A stretch of 10,636 nucleotides of DNA from Mageeibacillus sp. UBA5442 (lineage in GTDB: Bacteria; Bacillota; Clostridia; Saccharofermentanales; DTU023). Positions 1 to 7,218 of the stretch are shown piece by piece. The stretch spans positions 1 through 10,636 of the forward strand of contig DIRG01000003.1 of assembly GCA_002427475.1 (NCBI GenBank), given 5' to 3'. The position numbers were made by a program, and so were the translations under genes. The notes under the pieces were generated by a model, which worked only from the letters and a program-made list of their open reading frames with translations, was not told where the DNA came from and searched no databases. Within the stretch, counting starts at the first letter, position 1. Each line of letters opens with the position of its first letter.

Positions 1-29
1 AAGGTGTCGCGTTTTCAGTCATAAAACGT

Positions 30-35
30 TATAAT
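30..35 (+). promoter_or_regulatory. Candidate -10 box upstream of pfp
   Basis: A perfect TATAAT lies 50 bases before the phosphofructokinase start. A start of transcription near base 42 would leave a leader of about 44 bases. No good -35 box sits 16-18 bases upstream (the sequence there is GC-rich, around tcgcgt) and there is no extended TGn. The window begins only 29 bases before the box, so the call is weak. Confidence 0.3.
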
Positions 36-85
36 AGTTACGGAAATTCGCATAAACGGATTGACATTTAATAAAGGAGTAAGAA

Positions 86-1324
86 ATGCTAAAAGGAAAT
101 CTTGTCTTTGGACAATCAGGAGGACCGACTGCTGTCATTAATTCAAGCGCTGCCGGCTTGCTGAGCTCGGCTTTGGCCAGCCCGGCCATTGGAGAAGTCT
201 ATGCCGCTGAACACGGAATTGTCGGAATTTTGAATGATCGGCTTTTCGACATTCGACAGGAAGATCCTGAGGAGCTGAAACTGCTTACTCAGACACCTTC
301 TTCCATCTTCGGATCCTGCCGACATAAACTTGCTGATTTCGATGAAGATGATAGCGATTATTATCGCATCCTCGAAATATTTAAGAAACATAATATCCGC
401 TACTTTTTCTATAACGGTGGCAATGACACCATGGATACTTGTCACAAAATAAGTCAGTTCATGCAAAGAGAGGACTATGAGTGCCGAGTGGTCGGCATTC
501 CCAAAACAATCGACAATGACCTCTGCGGAACCGACCATTGCCCCGGCTTCGGCTCGGCGGCAAAATATGTGGCTACCAGTTTCATGGAAGTCAAATTGGA
601 CTCACAAGTCTACAATTACCCGCAAATTATCATTGTCGAAGTAATGGGGCGTCATGCCGGCTGGCTGGCAGCTGCTTCTGTTTTAGCTGCGCATAAAGGC
701 GCCGGTCCGGATCTGATTTATCTGCCGGAAAGAGCCTTCACGTTGGAACAGTTTGAACGCGACGTGCGCGCTGTCTATGAGGAAAAAGGCGACGTAATGG
801 TTTGCGTTTCCGAAGGCTGCCATGACGAAAACGGCAGATTTATACCGGAAATGTTTGCCGACAACAACTTGCAGACGGATGCCTTCGGGCACAAGCAACT
901 CGGCGGAGCTGCCGATATGCTGGCCTCTTTTGTCAAGGATAAGTTCGGCGTCAAAGTCCGCGCCATTGAGTTCTCCTTGCTGCAACGCTGCGCCGCCCAT
1001 ATCGCTTCACCGATCGACGTCAAGGAAGCTTATGCGGCTGGAGAAACCGCTCTGGAATACGCTCTGGAAGGCCACAGCGATTTCATGATCGGATTTGAGC
1101 GCGTATCCGACGATCCCTACGAGATCAAGATGATCCGTGTGCCTCTTGAAGCCTGTGCAAATCTGGAAAAGACACTTCCGGACGAGTGGATTAACGAGGC
1201 CGGAAATTTCGTGCTTCAGCCATTTATCGACTACAGTTTGCCTCTGATACAGGGAGCAACCGAACGCAGTGAAGAGGATGGGCTACCACATTTCGCCGAG
1301 CTTAAGAAAGTATTAGTCGATTAA
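86..1324 (+). CDS. pfp: PPi-dependent 6-phosphofructokinase
   Basis: This cytoplasmic glycolytic enzyme of 412 residues transfers a phosphate between pyrophosphate and fructose-6-phosphate to give fructose-1,6-bisphosphate. The phosphofructokinase fold is clear: an N-terminal GQSGGPTAVIN phosphate-binding loop (residues 9-19), GGNDTMDT (111-118), PKTIDND (139-145, with the catalytic Asp), MGRHAGW (187-193) and SEG (242-244). Two positions separate PPi from ATP enzymes. The Gly of the ATP-type GGDGS motif is Asp114 here, and the Gly of PGTIDND is Lys140. Both predict PPi use. The length fits the roughly 400-420 residue PPi clade. The start follows AAAGGAG (73-79) with 6 bases of spacing. A weak hairpin and 53 bases separate it from the NuoE-like gene, so partial co-transcription is possible. 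Actual phosphoryl donor specificity is inferred, not shown. Confidence 0.93.
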   Translation: MLKGNLVFGQSGGPTAVINSSAAGLLSSALASPAIGEVYAAEHGIVGILNDRLFDIRQEDPEELKLLTQTPSSIFGSCRHKLADFDEDDSDYYRILEIFKKHNIRYFFYNGGNDTMDTCHKISQFMQREDYECRVVGIPKTIDNDLCGTDHCPGFGSAAKYVATSFMEVKLDSQVYNYPQIIIVEVMGRHAGWLAAASVLAAHKGAGPDLIYLPERAFTLEQFERDVRAVYEEKGDVMVCVSEGCHDENGRFIPEMFADNNLQTDAFGHKQLGGAADMLASFVKDKFGVKVRAIEFSLLQRCAAHIASPIDVKEAYAAGETALEYALEGHSDFMIGFERVSDDPYEIKMIRVPLEACANLEKTLPDEWINEAGNFVLQPFIDYSLPLIQGATERSEEDGLPHFAELKKVLVD

Positions 1325-1333
1325 CGTACATTC

Positions 1334-1352
1334 AGCTCTCAGAGGGCTTTTC
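1334..1352 (+). terminator. Weak terminator or attenuator between pfp and the redox operon
   Basis: AGCTCT (1334-1339) pairs with AGGGCT (1343-1348) through a CAG loop, with one G-U pair, and is followed by TTTTCT. The stem is only 6 bp and the T-run is short. It may end some transcripts after pfp while letting others read into the downstream genes. No independent promoter is obvious in the 53-base gap. Confidence 0.4.
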
Positions 1353-1377
1353 TATACAAAGAAGGGAAAAATCATAC

Positions 1378-1878
1378 ATGAGCCAACAAAACGTAAGCAT
1401 TGAAGAAAAACTGGATCTTAGTCTTCTTGATCCGGTTCTGGAGAAAAACAGCGGTCTCAGAGGCAGTGCTATAGCTATATTGCAGGAAGCTCAGGAAATA
1501 TACGGTTACCTGCCTTTAGAAGTGCTGGAGAAAATCTCTGAAGTAAGCAACGAACCTCTAGCCAAACTCTATGGCGTTGCCACCTTCTATACGCAATTTC
1601 GTATGAATCCGGTCGGCAAACACCTCATCATGTTCTGTCAAGGCACAGCCTGCCATGTCATGGGAGCTGATCGTGTTCAACAAGCGATAGAGGATGAGTT
1701 GCAGATTGAAAACGGTGAAACTACGGAAGACGGTGTCTTCACCTTACTGACAGTGGCCTGCTTGGGTTGCTGTTCACTTGCCCCCGTAATGATGATTGAC
1801 GGAGAGACCTACGCAAGTCTGACCTCCGATTCAGTGCGTAAGATTTTGCGCAAACTGCGAAAGGAAGCAGATGCTTAG
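1378..1878 (+). CDS. NuoE/HydC-like [2Fe-2S] subunit (thioredoxin-fold) of a bifurcating oxidoreductase
   Basis: This 166-residue protein belongs to the complex I 24-kDa (NuoE) family, which includes the small subunits of bifurcating hydrogenases (HydC, HndA) and Stn-type transhydrogenases. Residues 8-75 form the usual helical N-terminal part, with GLRGSAIAILQEAQEIYGYL and GVATFYTQF. The thioredoxin-like [2Fe-2S] domain carries the four family ligands as Cys87-x4-Cys92 and Cys128-x3-Cys132 in CQGTACH and CLGCCSLAP. Cys131 is an extra cysteine inside the second motif. The length is typical. The start has a GAAGGGA-like ribosome site at 1361-1367. It is the first gene of a three-gene unit with the NuoF-like and fusion subunits, and it is expected to sit against the NuoF-like subunit and shuttle electrons near its FMN. 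It is soluble, with no membrane segment. Confidence 0.92.
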   Translation: MSQQNVSIEEKLDLSLLDPVLEKNSGLRGSAIAILQEAQEIYGYLPLEVLEKISEVSNEPLAKLYGVATFYTQFRMNPVGKHLIMFCQGTACHVMGADRVQQAIEDELQIENGETTEDGVFTLLTVACLGCCSLAPVMMIDGETYASLTSDSVRKILRKLRKEADA

Positions 1879-1956
1879 TCTTAACGTTTATTCGATAAAT
1901 TCGCACACCACCTCCGATCCTTCGCGATCATGGTCTCAACATATAAGGAGTAATTA

Positions 1957-3717
1957 ATGAGAGTAGTTGTTGGCGCCGGCAGCTGTGGACTTGCTGCTGG
2001 AGCAGATAGTCTAGTAAAAGAACTAAAATCCAGAGACCTCGGCTCCGACACCGTGCTGGAAATCACCGGCTGTGTCGGAATGTGTTATCTCGAGCCGATT
2101 GTCGATATTTATGACGACTGCGGACAGTTGCATCGCTTTACCCAAGTCAAGCTAAAGGACCTGGATACTATCCTGGAACACTTTGATGAGGATGCTTGTG
2201 ATCAATTCAGAATCGCCGAGGACGATGAGCGCATTCTGGGCAAACAGGTACGCATCGTATTACGCAACTGCGGCGTGATCAATCCTGAATGCATTGATGA
2301 TTACATAGCCAGCGGCGGTTATACCGCTTTGGAGCGTTGCGTGAAAGAAATGACGCCGGAAGAAGTAATTGGAGTAATTAAAGAATCCGGTTTACGCGGC
2401 CGTGGTGGCGCAGGTTTCCCCGCTTGGTTTAAATGGAACGCTGCCAGAAACGCTGCCGGAAATGAAAAATATATGATCTGTAATGCTGACGAGGGCGACC
2501 CCGGAGCATTCATGGACCGCAGCATTCTTGAAGGCGACCCTCATGCACTCTTGGAAGGCATGCTGATTGGAGCTTATGCGATAGGTGCAGAAACTTGCAT
2601 GATCTACGTGCGAGCAGAATACCCTCTCGCAATCAAGCGCTTAAAAATTGCCATTGAACAAGCCAGAGAGCGCGGCTACATCGGTAAGAACGTCCTCGGA
2701 GTCAAAGGTCTTAATTTTGAAATGATCATCCGTGCAGGTGCCGGAGCTTTTGTCTGTGGTGAAGAAACAGCCTTGATCGCCTCGCTGGAAGGCGAACGCG
2801 GCATGCCCAGACTCAAGCCACCCTTCCCTGCCGAACGCGGATATTTCAAAAGCCCTACCAATATCAATAACGTTGAGACCTTAGCCAACGTACCTTATAT
2901 AATCGCCAAGGGTCCTGAGGCCTTCACCAAATACGGTACTGAAAGAAGTCCGGGCACTAAGGTTTTTGCCCTGACAGGTAAAATCAAAAAAGGCGGCTTA
3001 GTGGAAATCCCCATGGGAACACCACTGAAAGAAATTATCTACGATATCGGTGGCGGCATCATCGATGACCGTCAACTGAAGGGCGTCCAGATGGGCGGTC
3101 CTTCCGGCGGCTGTATCCCGGCCTCTATGATGGACACACCGGTTGATTATGAAAACATCGTCAAAACCGGCGCCATTGTCGGTTCAGGCGGAATGGTTGT
3201 CATGGACGACAGCACCTGTATGGTTGAGATGGCCCGCTTTTTCTTAGACTTCACCTGTGAAGAATCTTGCGGAAAATGCACATATTGCAGACTGGGAACC
3301 AAGCGTATTCTAGAGATACTGGAACGCATAACCTCCGGTGACGGGCGTGCAGACGATCTCGAACTACTCGAGGAAATTTGCCCTAAGGTCATGGAAGGTT
3401 CACTCTGTGGTCTCGGCCAGACAGCACCTAACCCGGTCTTGACGACTATGAAATATTTCCGTGATGAGTACGAAGCGCATTTGGATGGTAGATGCCCGGC
3501 CAAAGTGTGTCAGCCTTTGATTCATTATCATATAAATGAAAAGTGTACCGGCTGTACAATCTGTGCCCGCAACTGCCCTGTCGGCGCTATCTCAGGCGCA
3601 TTGAAAGAGGATCACATTATCGATCAGGATATGTGTACAAAATGTGGTATTTGCTTTGAGAAGTGTAATTTCGATGCGATTGATCTCTTGGAAGGAGCCT
3701 ATCTATGGCAAGAATAA
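1957..3717 (+). CDS. NuoF/HydB-like NADH-binding FMN iron-sulfur subunit
   Basis: This 586-residue subunit is probably the NAD(H) site and flavin core of the complex. Domains in order: an HndB-like [2Fe-2S] domain (1-75; Cys10, Cys39, Cys43); a NuoF domain with GLRGRGGAGFP (145-155), CNADEGDPGAF (175-185) and CGEETALIASLEGERG (267-282); an SLBB-like stretch (about 330-400); the N3-type [4Fe-4S] site Cys438-x2-Cys441-x2-Cys444 plus Cys484; and a C-terminal 2x[4Fe-4S] ferredoxin (Cys530/533/536/540 and Cys560/563/566/570). This architecture is that of HydB/HndC of bifurcating hydrogenases and of Stn-type transhydrogenases; complex I NuoF lacks both terminal additions. An in-frame TAA at 1951-1953 and AAGGAG at 1945-1950 fix the start. 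The gene overlaps the next by 13 bases, indicating translational coupling. Confidence 0.93.
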   Translation: MRVVVGAGSCGLAAGADSLVKELKSRDLGSDTVLEITGCVGMCYLEPIVDIYDDCGQLHRFTQVKLKDLDTILEHFDEDACDQFRIAEDDERILGKQVRIVLRNCGVINPECIDDYIASGGYTALERCVKEMTPEEVIGVIKESGLRGRGGAGFPAWFKWNAARNAAGNEKYMICNADEGDPGAFMDRSILEGDPHALLEGMLIGAYAIGAETCMIYVRAEYPLAIKRLKIAIEQARERGYIGKNVLGVKGLNFEMIIRAGAGAFVCGEETALIASLEGERGMPRLKPPFPAERGYFKSPTNINNVETLANVPYIIAKGPEAFTKYGTERSPGTKVFALTGKIKKGGLVEIPMGTPLKEIIYDIGGGIIDDRQLKGVQMGGPSGGCIPASMMDTPVDYENIVKTGAIVGSGGMVVMDDSTCMVEMARFFLDFTCEESCGKCTYCRLGTKRILEILERITSGDGRADDLELLEEICPKVMEGSLCGLGQTAPNPVLTTMKYFRDEYEAHLDGRCPAKVCQPLIHYHINEKCTGCTICARNCPVGAISGALKEDHIIDQDMCTKCGICFEKCNFDAIDLLEGAYLWQE

Positions 3718-6700
3718 ATGTTACGATAAATGGCCGCAGCTTCGAGGCAGAACAAGGCCTCACCATTTTCCAAATAGCTCGCGATAATGACATCTATATT
3801 CCGACGCTTTGTCAGGATGACAAGCTGGAAAGCTATGGTTCCTGCGGCATGTGTGTCGTGGAAGTTGAAGGCAATAACAAACTTGTACGTGCCTGTTCCA
3901 CACCTGCTAGCGATAAGATGGTCATACACACACGCACTGAGCGAGTCACCGAATCTCGCAAAACTGCCTTGGAACTTTTCATTACTAACCATACTGGTGA
4001 CTGTAAAGCACCCTGTTCCCTCACCTGTCCTGATAATTTAGATATCCAAGGCTATGTCGGTCTCTGTGGCAACGAAGAGTACGATGCTGCATTGCGCCTG
4101 ATCAAAGAGGATCTACCTCTTCCGGCGTCTATTGGTCGCATCTGCCCGCATCCGTGCCAAACAGCCTGTCGTCGCGCCTTGATTGACGATGACATTGAAA
4201 TTAACTATCTCAAGCGTTTCGTGGCGGACCGTGATCTCAATTCCGGATCTCCTTACCGACCGGAGCAAAAGCCTTGGACAGGAAAACACGTAGCCATTGT
4301 CGGCGGCGGTCCTTCAGGACTTTCAGCCGCATACTTCCTCCTGCGTGAGGGACACGATGTTACTGTCTATGACGAAAATCCTGAATTCGGCGGCATGATG
4401 CGCTACGGCATTCCTATGTATAGGCTACCTAATGACATTATTTATCAGGAAGCGCAGCTGATCGCCGATATGGGAGCTACACTCGTGCCTAACACAAGAA
4501 TTGGCCGAGACCTTTCTTTGGACTACCTGCGTGAAAACTTTGATGCCGTTTATGTCGCAGTCGGCATGTGGCAGAGCATCCCTCTGGGTATTGAGGGAGA
4601 AGACCTTGCGGGCGTGTACGGTGGCATTGATTTCCTCTATGATTTCTGTGTCGGACGACCACTACACCTAGGCAAGAAAGTAGCAGTCATCGGCGGCGGC
4701 AACACAGCTATGGACGCTGCTCGTACAGCCATCCGTATGGGCGCAGAAGAAGTCACCGTCCTGTATCGCCGAACCAAAGCCGACATGCCAGCTGAAGAGA
4801 TTGAAATTATCGAAGCCGAAGAAGAAGGCATTCAGTTTAAGTTCTTAGTGACTCCTGTCTCCTTGAAGGGCCAAGATGGACAGCTTCAGGGCATTACGCT
4901 GCAGAATATGCGCGCCATCCCACCAGCAAATCCGGGAGAGCGCAGCAAGATTGAAGCGATCGAAGGCGAGCTTACTGAATTAAACTTGGACAGCTTAATT
5001 GTAGCCACCGGACAGAGAACAAACTTGGCCGGTTTGGAAGACATCGCCACTGACCGTTGGGGCCTGATTGATATCGATAAGGCCACTTACCGGACATCCC
5101 TGCCGGGAGTCTTTGCCGGCGGTGACGTAATTGACAACGGCTACAAAATTGCTATTCAAGCGATAGCTGATGCCAAGCATGCTTCTTACGTGATCTCGAA
5201 TTACCTTAACGGTAAAGAAGTTAATTATGTTCCTGACTATCATGTCGTGCGTACAGATGTCACACGAGAAGAGCTGCTCGAAACCTTCACTGAAGCCGAG
5301 AGCGCAAAAATGGAGCACATGTCCCCTGCCGATCGTCACGATAATTTCCATGAGATCGCAGCAGGATATACGGAAGTACAAGCGCAGTACGAAGGCGACC
5401 GCTGTCTCGAATGCGGCTGCATGGACTACTTCGAGTGCGACCTCTTTGATCAGTTCAACCGTTACGATGTTGAGCCGGAGCGTTTCGCCGGTGAGATGAG
5501 TGATTTCGATCATGACAATGATCATCCTTATATTTTGATAGATCCTAACAAGTGTGTTCTCTGCGGAATGTGTGTGCGCGTCTGTGATGAAGTCATGGGT
5601 GTCTACGCTTTGGGCCTGGCTGATCGCGGTTTTGAATCCCGCATGCTACCGGCCGCTCATCGTCGTTTGCAGGATACCAACTGCATCTCTTGCGGGCAGT
5701 GTGTCGAGCTGTGCCCGGTAGGAGCCTTGCAGGAACGTCGTCCCGTACACAAACAAGTACCTCTCGACAGTGTCCACACGTTTACTACCTGTGCCGGCTG
5801 CTCCTTTGGCTGTTCACAAATCCTGGAAAGCACCGGCGACATGTTGCTGAGGGCTTTGCCGGTTGAAAACTGTGCTGTCTCCGGCGGTCTACTCTGCGAA
5901 AAGGGTCGCTTCGAGCTGGATAGATTCCTACCCGCGAACGAAAACCGCGTCAGACGTCACATGGTGCGCCATGACGGAGTATTGGAAGAAGCGAGCTTCG
6001 ATGAAGCCAGCCTTTCCTTCACACGTGGTGCCCAGGCTCTCTTGACAGTAGAAGGAGCAGACAAACTAGCGGTTTCAATTTCTGACGAATACACACTGGA
6101 AGAAATCGCCCTGATCCGCTCTTTTACTGAGTCTTATCTCGGAGATACCAAACTCTACAGTTTGGACTATAAAAAGAGTGCTTTAGAAGAACTACTTGGC
6201 AGCGACAGCTCACCTAATACCTTTAACGAAGTCTACTCCACTGATCTTCTTATCGTCGTAGGCGGAGATCTCTTGCAGTCCCATCCCATGATGGCGACAA
6301 AGATCCGCCATGCGATGAAAGAAGGCCTACAGCTGGGCATCATTAATACACAGGATACCCTGATGGATAAGTGGACCACAGAGCTGCTCAAAGGTGACGA
6401 TCTTCTCGCCTTATTAACTGAGTTCAGCGGGCCCACTTCCGAACTGGGTCAGCACTATCGCAAAGCTAAACGTGCACTCCTCGTCTACGATAAGGACGCT
6501 GTCAGTTATGAAGAAGAAAGCAAACTGCTCGCAATTGCTCAGGAGAGCGGACACTTCGGCTCCACGGGTCAAGGGCTGATCCAGCTCAAGGCCAATGCAA
6601 ACTCCCAGGGTCTTTATGATATGGGTGTGAGAGGCAGCCGCGAAGAACTGCTAAAAGACATTGAAAGCGGACAGATTAAGGGCCTATTGCTCTTTGGCGA

Positions 6701-7043
6701 TAGTGATTTGCCGGAAGAATATGCTGCACAGCTGAATTTCCTTGCTGTACAAGCTACGAAGCAATCCCCTACTCTGATGCATGCGGATGTAATCTTAGCA
6801 GGCGCGGCAATTGCTGAAAAAGAAGGCCTTATCACCAGTAGCGAAGGTAGGGTGCAGGCCATTGAAAGAGTGTTGGATACGGATTTAGACAGCTTTGATC
6901 AGCTCCGATATTTCTGGCATCATTTCGATCGCTCCGACTCAGAGATAAACCTCGAGAACACCCGCGAGACTGTGGTTTTTTACAATGAAGACTACCAAGG
7001 AATCCTTGCTCCGGATCAATACGCAGTCTGGACCAAATCCTAG
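3705..7043 (+). CDS. Fusion subunit: [2Fe-2S] ferredoxin, NfnB/GltD-like FAD-NADPH module, 2x[4Fe-4S] ferredoxin and NuoG-like domain
   Basis: This 1112-residue protein is probably the NADPH-handling subunit of an Stn-type electron-bifurcating transhydrogenase. Domains: plant-type [2Fe-2S] (1-80; Cys36, 47, 50, 64); GltD/NfnB N-terminal Fe-S region (96-175; His96, Cys100, 104, 108, 147, 151, 155); FAD loop VGGGPSG (199-205); NAD(P) loop VIGGGNTAMDAAR (328-340) with Arg355-Arg356 suited to NADPH; ATGQ (434-437); FAD site GVFAGGDV (468-475). An RCLECGC segment (Cys567, 570, 572, 578) leads to a 2x[4Fe-4S] ferredoxin (Cys617/620/623/627 and 660/663/666/670). A molybdopterin-type [4Fe-4S] site follows (Cys696, 699, 703, 731), then a NuoG-like tail (750-1112) with GRVQ at 1048-1051. 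There is no H-cluster motif and no catalytic Cys or Sec expected of a formate dehydrogenase. Ribosome site AAGGAG is at 3692-3697. Function is inferred from domains and operon. Confidence 0.88.
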   Translation: MARINVTINGRSFEAEQGLTIFQIARDNDIYIPTLCQDDKLESYGSCGMCVVEVEGNNKLVRACSTPASDKMVIHTRTERVTESRKTALELFITNHTGDCKAPCSLTCPDNLDIQGYVGLCGNEEYDAALRLIKEDLPLPASIGRICPHPCQTACRRALIDDDIEINYLKRFVADRDLNSGSPYRPEQKPWTGKHVAIVGGGPSGLSAAYFLLREGHDVTVYDENPEFGGMMRYGIPMYRLPNDIIYQEAQLIADMGATLVPNTRIGRDLSLDYLRENFDAVYVAVGMWQSIPLGIEGEDLAGVYGGIDFLYDFCVGRPLHLGKKVAVIGGGNTAMDAARTAIRMGAEEVTVLYRRTKADMPAEEIEIIEAEEEGIQFKFLVTPVSLKGQDGQLQGITLQNMRAIPPANPGERSKIEAIEGELTELNLDSLIVATGQRTNLAGLEDIATDRWGLIDIDKATYRTSLPGVFAGGDVIDNGYKIAIQAIADAKHASYVISNYLNGKEVNYVPDYHVVRTDVTREELLETFTEAESAKMEHMSPADRHDNFHEIAAGYTEVQAQYEGDRCLECGCMDYFECDLFDQFNRYDVEPERFAGEMSDFDHDNDHPYILIDPNKCVLCGMCVRVCDEVMGVYALGLADRGFESRMLPAAHRRLQDTNCISCGQCVELCPVGALQERRPVHKQVPLDSVHTFTTCAGCSFGCSQILESTGDMLLRALPVENCAVSGGLLCEKGRFELDRFLPANENRVRRHMVRHDGVLEEASFDEASLSFTRGAQALLTVEGADKLAVSISDEYTLEEIALIRSFTESYLGDTKLYSLDYKKSALEELLGSDSSPNTFNEVYSTDLLIVVGGDLLQSHPMMATKIRHAMKEGLQLGIINTQDTLMDKWTTELLKGDDLLALLTEFSGPTSELGQHYRKAKRALLVYDKDAVSYEEESKLLAIAQESGHFGSTGQGLIQLKANANSQGLYDMGVRGSREELLKDIESGQIKGLLLFGDSDLPEEYAAQLNFLAVQATKQSPTLMHADVILAGAAIAEKEGLITSSEGRVQAIERVLDTDLDSFDQLRYFWHHFDRSDSEINLENTRETVVFYNEDYQGILAPDQYAVWTKS

Positions 7044-7067
7044 ATATGTAAAACAATGAAGTCTAAT

Positions 7068-7098
7068 GCCTCCGTTCCTCTGAGCGGAGGCTTTTTTT
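7068..7098 (+). terminator. Strong intrinsic terminator of the redox operon
   Basis: GCCTCCGTTC (7068-7077) pairs with GAGCGGAGGC (7082-7091) across a 4-base CTCT loop, giving a 10-bp stem with one G-U pair. Seven T residues follow at 7092-7098. It lies 25 bases after the fusion-gene stop and closes the unit, so the pyrophosphatase gene should have its own promoter. Confidence 0.92.
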
Positions 7099-7113
7099 AC
7101 CCAAATTTAATTT

Positions 7114-7123
7114 TCGTCGACGA
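7114..7123. promoter_or_regulatory. Perfect 10-bp palindrome upstream of the pyrophosphatase promoter
   Basis: TCGTCGACGA reads identically on both strands. It sits just after the operon terminator and upstream of the candidate pyrophosphatase -10 box, a position where a dimeric regulator could bind. No regulator family is recognised, and a 10-bp palindrome can arise by chance. Confidence 0.25.
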
Positions 7124-7131
7124 CTTAGTGA

Positions 7132-7160
7132 TTTCTATTTTGATATTTCTCCCTTATACT
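7132..7160 (+). promoter_or_regulatory. Candidate promoter of the pyrophosphatase gene
   Basis: TATACT at 7155-7160 matches the -10 consensus at five of six positions. A weak -35 (TTTCTA, 7132-7137) lies 17 bases upstream. A competing reading pairs TTGATA (7140-7145) with TACTAA (7164-7169). A promoter is expected here because a strong terminator precedes it, and either reading gives a leader of roughly 45-50 bases. Confidence 0.42.
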
Positions 7161-7178
7161 AGGTACTAACAACAGTAG

Positions 7179-7198
7179 TTTCGATTGAATCATCGAAA
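7179..7198. promoter_or_regulatory. 7-bp inverted repeat in the pyrophosphatase leader
   Basis: TTTCGAT (7179-7185) and ATCGAAA (7192-7198) are perfect inverted copies separated by 6 bases. The element lies between the candidate promoter and the ribosome site, so it could be an operator or a small mRNA hairpin. There is no T-run after it, so it is not a terminator. Confidence 0.4.
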
Positions 7199-7218
7199 AT
7201 CAGTATAGGATTTTGTTT

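Noticed and set aside
61..66. TTGACA, a perfect -35 hexamer just before pfp
   Set aside because: The -10 position 17 bases on would fall on the start codon with no matching hexamer, so it cannot drive pfp.
143..538. 131-codon minus-strand open frame inside pfp
   Set aside because: It is antisense to a strongly conserved enzyme gene and its product shows no recognisable domain.
4995..5525. 176-codon minus-strand open frame inside the fusion gene
   Set aside because: It lies opposite the conserved FAD-site and Cys-linker coding sequence and resembles no family; it is a shadow of biased codon use.
1378..7043. Calling the three-gene unit a bifurcating [FeFe]-hydrogenase or a formate dehydrogenase
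   Set aside because: No H-cluster cysteine motifs and no catalytic Cys/Sec molybdopterin signature are present; the large subunit carries an NfnB/GltD-like NADPH module instead.
7213..7218. TTG start for the pyrophosphatase, two codons before the ATG
   Set aside because: The AGGA ribosome site ends 2 bases before the TTG, too close; the ATG at 7219 has proper spacing and matches the usual family N-terminus.
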